Assembly (NCBI GenBank): GCA_002007465.1 | Contig: LNAC01000037.1 | Coordinates: 1,544,335-1,608,334, forward strand | DNA: 64,000 nucleotides | Source: Ailurus styani | Lineage: Eukaryota > Chordata > Mammalia > Carnivora > Ailuridae | Direction of reading: 5' to 3' | Shown: positions 56,472 through 64,000 of the stretch, in pieces | How positions within the stretch are numbered: the first letter of the stretch is position 1 | Layout of the letters: each line of letters starts with the position of its first letter | Notes under the pieces: model-generated | Database searches by the model: none | Told to the model about the DNA's origin: nothing | The model's input: only the letters and a program-made list of their open reading frames with translations | Program-made: the position numbers and the translations under genes

Positions 56472-56689
56472 CTTATCTTTCTTTCTTTTATTTATTTATT
56501 TAAATATTTTATTTATTTATTTGACAGAGAGAGATTACAAGTAGGCAGGGAGAGAGGAGGAAGCAGGCTCCCTGCTGAGCAGAGAGCCCGATGCGGGCCT
56601 CGATCCCAGGACCCTGAGATCATGACCTGAGCCAAAGGCAGAGGCTTTAACCCACTGAGCTACCCAGGTGCCCACTTATCTTTCTTTTA
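56472..56689 (-). mobile_element. Can-SINE, minus strand, with TSDs
   Basis: The body lies at about 56487-56674, with 'attacaagtaggcagggag' and the antisense head 'actgagctacccaggtgccc'. 'cttatctttcttt' occurs at 56472 before the (TTTA) tail and again at 56675, giving the target-site duplication. Young presumed-mustelid form. Confidence 0.94.
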
Positions 56690-57109
56690 ACAGCATTTGG
56701 GTGGTTTTCAAGTTTTTATAACTTTAACCAATAATGATAAGAATTTTGTGTACACGACTCCTGTGTACGTGGTAAAAGTATTTATATATCAGTGAAAATG
56801 CTCCCAGAGTATGCACATTTTAAATTCCATGACTAAATACCAGACTTCCAAAGTTGTTGCATTTATTTTCCCGTCAGTGATTATAAGAATTCTCAGTGCT
56901 CACTACCCCTTGGTATTGTCTGACATTTAAAAATTTTGCCATTCTGATGGGTGTAAAATGATACCTCAACAGGATTGCCTGAGTACTAAGGAGATGAGCA
57001 TCTTTTCCTATGTTTATTATTCATCAGATATTGTTTTCCTATGAAGTATTTGTTCAAGTCTTTCCCCTTTATGCTACATGGTTATTTGCCTTTAAAAAAA
57101 AATCAGTCT

Positions 57110-57308
57110 GGGCATGCCTGGGTGGCTACCTTGGTTAAGTGTCCGACTCTTGATTTCAGCTCAGCGCATAATCTCAGGGTTGTAAAATCGAGCCCCGTGT
57201 GGGGCTCCATGCTGGGTGTGGAACCTGCTTAAGATTCTCTCTGTCCCTCTCCCTCTGCCCCTTCCCTACTCTCTAAATAAATAAATAAACAAACAAATAA
57301 TTTAAAAA
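57110..57308 (+). mobile_element. Can-SINE, plus strand, older copy
   Basis: Head 'gggcatgcctgggtggctacc', core 'ttgatttcagctcagcgcataatctcag', tail (AAATA)n(AAAC)n. Flanking 'ttaaaaaaaaatcagt' and 'ttaaaaatcaatat' may be the worn target-site duplication. Inserted in the antisense L1. Confidence 0.92.
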
Positions 57309-58385
57309 TCAATATGTAGGAATCCTATATACATTTTGGGCACCCATCTTTTGGCAAATAAAGATATTGTGAATTTTTATTACATTTGTGGCTTGTCTTT
57401 CCACTTTCTTAGAATGTCCAGTTTTAACACTATTTAATTTGCTAATCTTTTCCCTTTTAGTTTGCGCTTTATGTGTCTTATTTGAGGAATTCTCCCTCGT
57501 TTCAACATTACAAAGCTTTTCACTAATATTACCTACTAAAAGTTATCTTCTAAACTTTGTATTTCCTATACTGTATGTTTATAATCATCTGGAATTTGCT
57601 TTTATTTATGGCATAAGTCAGGAATCTTATTTAGTTTTTCTTAACATATGGATAACCTGCTGGACTTGTTCCATTGGTTAAACCTTTTCCTCAGCCAATC
57701 TGCTGTCCAATCTTAGTCACATATGAAGTTCCCAAGTACACACAAGTCCAGGGAGGGATATGTTCTGTGCCATATGGCACTGTGTTTATCCTTGCATGAC
57801 ATCACAATTAAATTATACATCCTTTACTGTAAGTAATGATACCTGTTAGTTCTTCTTGAAGACAATATGGACTATACTTGTCTTTTGCTCTTCCACATAT
57901 ATTTTAAAATCAGCTTGGGACTTTAATTGGAATAAACTTAAATATCTTGATTATTTGGGGAGAATTGATATTCTTCAAAATATTCAGTCTTCCTCCCCCT
58001 TAGTATTTCTATTAACCTTTTCTTTAATGTCTTATATTAAAGTTTATAATTTTCTCCATAATGCTTTTACATATTTTTCATTGGTTCCTAGGTACATTTT
58101 ATTTTATGATAAGTAATATTATTTTTAAAATTTCATCCTCTATTTTGTTGCTGGTGTATAGAAATAAAATTGAATTGAATTGCTGCTCTTACGTCAGCAA
58201 AAGGGCTAAAAAATTAGTTCTGTAAATTATTTAGGATTTTCTAGGTAGATGATCATATTATATGACAATAATGACAATTTACTATTTATTTTCCAATGCT
58301 TGGTATTTTATTTATTTTTCTCACCTAATTATATTTATGGGGTCTTAAAATTCAGTGTTGACTAAAAGTGATCACAGCAAACATT

Positions 58386-58641
58386 CTTATTTTCTTTTTT
58401 TTTAAATATTTATTTATTTATTTTAGAGAGAGAGAGAGCACAGAGGGGAGGGACAGAGGGAGATGGGGAGATGGAGAGAGAAAATCTCAAGCAAACACAC
58501 CCCCCCCCCCGCTGAGCAGGGAACCCAGAGCCCAACCAAAAGTGGGGGGCCCTTCATCTCAGGACCATGAGATCATGACCAGGGCTGAAATCAAGTCAGA
58601 GGCTCAACTGACTGAGCCACCCAGTTGCCCCTTGTTTTGCT
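58386..58641 (-). mobile_element. Can-SINE, minus strand, diverged
   Basis: The body lies at about 58396-58630: 'tttaaatatttatttatttattt' tail, (GA)n, a poly(C) run at 58500-58511, 'ggaccatgagatcatgacc', head 'actgagccacccagttgcccc'. Flanks 'cttattttct' and 'cttgttttgct' are an imperfect target-site duplication. Confidence 0.9.
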
Positions 58642-59186
58642 CTTGATGTTAAACTAGAATGTTCAGCAATTTCATCTTTAGTGATGTTTACTATAGGCAT
58701 TTTTAGATATTATATTTACCAGTTTGAGAAAGTTTGCCAAGAAATTTTATTTTATCTTTTGTCTTAAAGTAGGAATGATATAGAATTTTGTTGTATGTTA
58801 TTTCTAAATGTGAGAGAGAAGCATATGTTTTTCTTTTAATCCATTGAAGTGGTAAATTACATTAAATAATTTTCTCCCATATTAAATTAACATTGCTTTC
58901 CTAAAATAAATTCAATTGGTCATAATATAGACTCTTTTTATACATTATAAACTTCATATGCTAATCTTTTGTTTTTATTTTTTCCTCTGTGGTCACCACT
59001 GACAATGTCCTATAGTTTTCCCTTACTTCCTTCTCTGCTTTTTTGAATCAGGCCAATTCCTTACATAACAAGTTAGGGAGTGTTTGGTCCCTTGTTTGGT
59101 CTCTGAAGAGTTGGTAGAAATAAGAACTCTCTCCTTTGAATATTTGATAAAACTCATGATTAAAATCACACTGTACTGGGTTTTTT

Positions 59187-59398
59187 TCCACTGGGAAGAT
59201 TTTTTTTTTTAAGATTTTATTTATTTATTTGAGAGAGAGAGAGAAAGAGAGCAGCAGGAGCAGGAGGAAGGGCAGAGGGAGAAGAAGCAGCAGACTCCCC
59301 GCCAAGCAGGGAGTCTGACAAGGGCCTTGGAATCATGACCTGAGTGGATGGCAGACGCTTAACCAACTTAGCTACCCTGGCGCCCCTCCACTGGGAAG
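59187..59398 (-). mobile_element. Can-SINE, minus strand, with 12-bp TSDs
   Basis: 'tccactgggaag' flanks the element at 59187-59198 and 59387-59398. The body lacks a stretch after the B-box region ('gacaagggccttggaatcatgacc'), so it has a short internal deletion. Inserted in the antisense L1. Confidence 0.95.
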
Positions 59399-60900
59399 TT
59401 TTTAAATGACATCAATTTTCTTATACGATAGGACTCATTAGAGGCTCTTTTTTTTTTCAAATATACACAGAGGCTTTTTTTTTTTCAATATATACAGTTT
59501 TAGCTAATCATATAAATTCTCTAGAAATTTCAATGAGATATTCAAACTCACTGGCAAAATACTCTCTTAGCTTTTTAATCTGTACTGTGAGTTAAATCCT
59601 TTCTTGTTTCTAATTTTGCTTTATGTCTTTTTTGGTTTATTTGTTTGTATATTCTTGCATGCATACATGTATCTTCTGTCTAGTACTTTAGAGACTCTAT
59701 GTTCTTTTCCATCCTGTTAGTGTTTACTTGAGAAATTTTTAAATTAATAATTGTCTTAATAAAGTCCACATTCAAGACATGCATTTACTCCTTTCAAGCA
59801 ATTCTAAAAATTTAGAATGCATTCTAAACCCCTTTTCTCCAATTGATATGTTATCTTTTTATTGTTATTGTTTTAGTTCTATGTTTTCTTAAACTCATAG
59901 TTGATACAAATATCATTTTTATGTAATCGAATTCTGTATAGCTTACCCTCACATTTATCACTTTCTTTTCTCACCATTCCTATTTGCACCACAAACTTTT
60001 CTTTTGGGGAAATTTTTTTCCTCTTGAAGTTTGTTCTTTAGCCGTTCCTTTAGAGAGTGCTGGTTGGTAGTAAGCTTCCTTAGTTTGGGTGTAAAATATT
60101 TTTATAGCTCTTATCAAAGATCATGCGGTATTCTAGGTATTTTTCTTCCTATTGAGAAATCAGCCTAGTTTGCATTCCTTGGTAAATAATCTCTTTCTCC
60201 TCAGCATTTTTTGTCTCACAGGTCTATTATTTTACTACAGTTTGTCCAAGTGTGGATTCCTTTTTATACATCTTGCTTGGGATTTACTGAATTGTCTCAA
60301 CCTGAATTTTTTTTTTATATCAATTCTGGGAAGTTCTTGGACATTACCTCCTTACATATTGCCTTTCCCATATGTTCTCCACTCTCTCATTCTAGAGTTC
60401 CATAGTTATGTGTTTCACCTTCTGACTCGACCTTATATGTTTTTTTCTTAATTTGTTGTTAACATTTCCTATCTCTGTTCTACAAATTGGATAATTTCTT
60501 ATGCATTTTCCCATCTGTAACAACTCACTTCAGTTATGTCAAATATTTTATTTAGCCTGCCCATTGTGTTCTCATGATAATTATTTTATTGTTCATTTAT
60601 AGAGATTCTATTAGTTGTTTTTCCCCCAAATATTCCTGAATATTTGGGATTGTCTGCTATTCCTTCGTGGCACTCTTTCTACCTTTCTTTTTTTCAAATG
60701 CATTGAGCTTACGTATTTTATAATAAGTACATATGTAGACTTGGTTCACTTCATAGTTTTTTAATTGAGACCTCATATTTGTAACACTGTATAGGGGTAC
60801 TTTTTGTGGCCCAGATAAACATGTACTTCCCCAGAGAAAATAACTGTTTGGTTCTGCCAGCAGGCTAGAGGCACTAGCAGCCCAGGATCAGTTTATACCA

Positions 60901-62122
60901 GATTTTTATCTTGGAGTATTTAGACCACACAAATGGAATGATTTCTGGCCCAGAACCTACATAATGCCTTGCCTGTGGTTACAAATCCTCAAGAAAAGCT
61001 TTTTTCCCCCTTCAATCTGCAACTAAATTTTCTTCTGTTGTGCTATTTTTCTAGTTTATTCTTTACTAAAGATGCTACCTTTGGAAGGTTCTGGTAACAT
61101 AAGGATGATTATAATTAAATTTCCTACCTTGCTTAGTCCATAGCCTTTGCCACCTATAGCTTGCTCACGTGGTCCATTAAAAGAAAGCTTTGGGGGACCA
61201 GGGCCTCGCAGACTTCCCCCTGGGCAACTGTCCGATTCAGTGCTATAATAGATCTCTGGATTTATGCTTGCTTATTCTTTTTGGCTTCTATGACTCTGCC
61301 TCCTTTATTTCTTGCCAGAATAGTTAAGCATTTAAAAAGATGGGTTTTGTCAAATTTTATCCAGCATTTTTAGCATATTTGTTCAAGGAGGTTTGTTTGT
61401 GTGTATGTGTGTGTGTGTGTGTGTGTAAGGATATCTGATCTACATATTGTCAGAAATGAAAGTCCAGAAACTATCCATGCAAAGAATTTAATAAGGCTTT
61501 ATTTATTCTTAAAAATATGTAAGGCAGTTTTATATTAATATTTCAAGAGATAAGAAAACATTTGCTGAATCAAGTTTTTACTTGTGCTATGTTGTTTAAA
61601 TCATAAATACGAAGGTATACTCTTTCCATGTCTAAAGTTTATTGTACTGTAAATATTTTTTTCTTCTGTTCCACTATGAATTTGCTTTTTTAGAAGTATA
61701 TCTGGAACTCAAAATGAAGTCTATTACATGTTCTGACTCCCACATAATTTATAAGAATATATCACCTTATCACCAAAACCAAGTCATTTTTCCAACTACT
61801 CCTGAGAATTTTTATCTTTCAGTCTAAACTTTATGTGTAGGTAGTGGGAAATCTGATGGAAGGGTGACAATGTTGGGGGTGATTGCAGCAGTTAATAATC
61901 AACATTTATTCCAAGCTACAGATTTCAAGACTCCCTAAGGCCATTATTCCTAAATTTTTGAGTAGAAATAAAACATTCACAATCTCTTGGCATAAATTAT
62001 AACTTCCATTGCAACTCTACCTAATAATTATCTTTCAGAGGAATTTCCAACATCAAGCTATTCATGTATTATCATTGTATACTCCAACTCTATACGATGA
62101 ATCAGGCTTAACTGTGTTTTTT
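60901..62122. other. No gene recognised; contains a (GT)n
   Basis: Unique-looking sequence, possibly including the diverged 5' end of the neighbouring L1. A (GT)n run with one interruption lies at about 61399-61426. No supported ORF. Confidence 0.4.
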
Positions 62123-62363
62123 AAGAAAAAAAATCCCAGGGCGCCTGGGTGGCTCAGTGGGTTAAAAGCCTCTGCTTTCGGCTCAGGTCATGATCTCAGG
62201 GTCCTGGGATCGAGGCCCGCATCGGGCTCTCTGCTCAGCGGGGAGCCTGCTTCCCCCTCTCTCTCTCTGCCTGCCTCTCTGCCTCCTTGTGATCTCTCTC
62301 CCTCTGTGAAATAAATAAATAAAATCTTTAAAAAAAAAAAAAGAAAAAAGAAAAAAAATCCCA
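62123..62363 (+). mobile_element. Can-SINE, plus strand, youngest type, perfect 16-bp TSDs
   Basis: The SINE at 62139-62347 is almost consensus: head 'gggcgcctgggtggctcagtgggtt', A-box-like TGGCTCAGTGG, B-box-like GGGATCGAGGCCC, CT body and (AAATA)n/poly(A). Identical 'aagaaaaaaaatccca' at 62123-62138 and 62348-62363. It is a strong candidate for a recent, possibly polymorphic, insertion. Confidence 0.97.
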
Positions 62364-62772
62364 AAAGACTGGTCTTTAGCCAAAAATAATGAGGCTATCT
62401 AAAATGAAAATATTCTCCAAAGTTTAGGATCATCAGTAGGGCAATAGTTGAAAGGATAGAGTGGTAGTAGAGAATACCTTTTCTCATCTAAGTTTTATTT
62501 TTCCATTTTTATAATAAAACTATTTTGCCAGTTGAACTGATCTAAGGAGTTCATGTACAGTGTGCAGTTACTTTTACCTACTAAGTTAGAATCACTTTTT
62601 ATTAGATCTTGTTATTTCATCAGGAAGCTACCTAAATGCTAGTTTAATCTTCCAAAGATGGAAATATACATTTTGTAATATTTCATTTTTATGATTTTGG
62701 CTGGAAAGACCTGTATTCTGAAAACTATAAGACACTGTTGAAAGAAATTGAAGATGTCACAAATAAATAGAA

Positions 62773-62808
62773 ATAGTATATACTATACTAATAGTATATA
62801 CTATACTC
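62773..62808. repeat. 18-bp tandem duplication within L1
   Basis: 'atagtatatactatacta' at 62773-62790 is followed by 'atagtatatactatactc' at 62791-62808. The unit contains the palindrome AGTATATACT. An intact L1 has no such repeat here. Confidence 0.9.
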
Positions 62809-63213
62809 ATGGATTAGAAGAATTAATATTGTCAAAATGTCTATACTACCCAAAGCAATCTACTTACTACCCACTGCAATCCCTATCAAAATGTCAATTG
62901 TATTTTTCACATAACTAGAAAAAATAAACCTAAAATTCATATGGAAGCACAAAAGACCTGAATAGCCAAAGCAGTTTTTTTTTTTTAAAGAACAAAGCTG
63001 GAGGTATCACAATCCCAGATTTCAAATTATACTCTAAAGCTATGGTAATCAATAGTATGGTATTGACCCAAAAGCAGACACATTGGTCGAATAGAATAGA
63101 GAGGCCAAAAATAAATCCACACTTAAATGGTCAATTAATCTATGACATAGCAGACAAGAATATATAGCAGGGAAGACAGTCTCTTCAATAAATGTGCAGC
63201 TATATGCACAAGA

Positions 63214-63480
63214 ATGAAACTGGACCAGTTTCTTACACCATACACAGAAATAAACTCAAAATGGATTAAAGACCTAAATGTAAGGCCTAAAACCATAAAA
63301 CTCCTAAAAGATAACATAGGCAGTAAACTCTTGGACATCAGTCTTATAAATATTTTTCTGGATATATCTACCCAGGCAAGGGAATCAAAACCAAAAAATA
63401 AACAACTGGAACTACACCAAACTCTAAAGCTTTTGCACAGGAAAGGAAACCATCAGCAAAATAAAAAGGAAACCTGCTAG
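63214..63480 (+). pseudogene. L1 ORF2 C-terminal fragment
   Basis: An 88-codon open stretch within the L1 at 62700-64000, matching the region downstream of the reverse-transcriptase domain. No catalytic domain is present, and stops flank it on both sides. A relic, not a host gene. Confidence 0.85.
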
Positions 63481-63630
63481 ATAGGCAAAGATATTTTCAA
63501 ATGATATATTTGATAAGGGGTTAATATTCAAAATATATAAAGAACTTCTATAATTCAACATCAAAAAGAAATAATCTAATTTGAGATGGGCATAGGACCT
63601 AAATAGACATTTTCTCAAAGAAAACCTATA

Positions 63631-63822
63631 GGGGCACCTGGGTGACTCAGTGGGTTAAAGCCTCTGCCTTCAGCTCAGGTCATGATCTCAGGGTCCTGGG
63701 ATCGAGCCCCGCATTGGGCTGCGCAGGGAGCCTGCTTCCTCCTCTCTCTCTCTGCCTGCCTCTCTGCCTACTTGTGATCTCTCTCTCTATGTCAAATACA
63801 TAAATAAAATCTTAAAAAAAAA
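63631..63822 (+). mobile_element. Can-SINE, plus strand, young, with a short internal deletion
   Basis: Head 'ggggcacctgggtgactcagtgggttaaagcc', 'gggatcgagccccgcattgggctg' then directly 'cgcagggagcctgcttcc': the usual 'ctctgctcag' between them is missing. The tail is (AAATA)n/poly(A)/(GA)n. The flanking L1 sequence resumes at 'atgtacagatggccac'. Target-site duplication not clean. Confidence 0.93.
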
Positions 63823-64000
63823 GAGAGAGAGAATGTACAGATGGCCACAGACACACGAAAAGATAATCCACATTGCTAATTATCAGGTGGTGCAGCCATG
63901 ATGAAAAACAGTATGGAGTTTCCTCAAAAAATTAAAAATAGAATACTATACAACCCAGAAATTCCACTTCTGGATAGCTACCTGAAGAAAATGAAAACAC

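Larger units (their letters stand above)
56690..60900 (-). mobile_element. Long old L1, antisense, interrupted by three Can-SINEs
   Basis: Antisense L1 in order along the plus strand: ORF2 tail ('gccattctgatgggtgtaaaatgatacctc'), ORF2 middle ('gggagaattgatattcttcaaaatattcagtcttcc'), reverse-transcriptase region ('aatccattgaagtggtaaattac', 'actctctcctttgaatatttgataaaac'), and probably ORF1 ('tctgggaagttcttggacattacc', 'gtctcacaggtctatt'). SINEs at 57110, 58396 and 59199 split it. Diverged and non-coding. The 5' limit near 60900 is uncertain. Confidence 0.68.
62700..64000 (+). mobile_element. Old L1 ORF2 region, sense, running off the window end
   Basis: Sense L1 in order: 'ctggaaagacctgtattctgaaaactataagac', 'ctacccaaagcaatctac', 'ggaggtatcacaatcccag', 'gaaactggaccagtttcttacacc', 'aggcaagggaatcaaaacc', 'aaaacagtatggagtttcctc'. 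Interrupted by the SINE at 63631. The fragment 63214-63480 keeps 88 open codons of the ORF2 C-terminal region ('KWIKDLNVRPKTIKLLKDN'). The 3' UTR lies beyond the window. Confidence 0.9.

Noticed and set aside
62139..62347. tRNA gene-like signals (A-box/B-box) in this and other SINEs
   Set aside because: The boxes belong to the tRNA-derived SINE head. No cloverleaf with intact acceptor and anticodon stems is present.
1716..64000. An operon, phage or bacterial defence system
   Set aside because: The whole window is mammalian repeat-rich DNA with SINEs and L1s. No bacterial gene organisation, ribosome-binding sites or dense coding is present.

Overview
This window is nuclear DNA from a mammal, with no complete protein-coding gene that I can recognise. 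The lineage signal is strong. At least 17 copies of a tRNA-derived Can-SINE are scattered on both strands, with a head like GGGCGCCTGGGTGGCTCAG, a CT-rich body and an (AAATA)n/poly(A) tail. The freshest copies carry the GTGGGTTAAAGCCTCTGC head and a 'CTACTTGTGATCTCT' body, which I associate with weasel-family carnivores (Mustelidae) rather than dogs, bears or cats. Carnivore-type LINE-1 3' ends agree. Three isolated N bases show that this is a draft assembly.

Layout. 0-9.4 kb: mostly unique sequence with old MIR and L2 fragments, one minus-strand Can-SINE, an exon-like or retrocopy-like ORF (about 2.2-2.5 kb, minus), and a 139-bp sequence present twice 1.1 kb apart. 9.4-15.5 kb: old L1 debris, including an antisense L1 into which an LTR-like element and a younger 2.3-kb L1 were inserted. 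15.5-22.2 kb: unique DNA, ancient repeats, a long polypyrimidine tract, one SINE and an L2. 22.2-25.4 kb: a transposon-free, partly GC- and CpG-rich stretch, the best candidate for regulatory DNA. 25.4-36.7 kb: L1 fragments and SINEs, including two L1s with 5' inversions and two N-marked exact duplications. 36.7-43.3 kb: almost repeat-free AT-rich DNA. 43.3-54.3 kb: a dense nest of L1s and SINEs, including a 2.0-kb younger L1 inside an older L1. 54.3-64 kb: unique DNA, a long antisense old L1 interrupted by three SINEs, and a sense L1 that runs off the end of the window.

How the parts relate. Almost everything explicable here is the product of L1 machinery: L1 copies themselves (5' truncated, several with twin-priming inversions), Can-SINEs mobilised by L1 with 12-17 bp target-site duplications, and possibly one processed retrocopy. 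The nesting gives a clear relative chronology: MIR/L2, then old L1 and LTR-like elements, then carnivore L1, then Can-SINEs. The window is probably intergenic or intronic. I found no novel coding system. The items most worth following up are the exon-like ORF near 2.4 kb, the 22.2-25.4 kb island, the N-flanked false duplications and the inverted L1s. All family assignments are from memory of consensus sequences, and boundaries without a target-site duplication are approximate.
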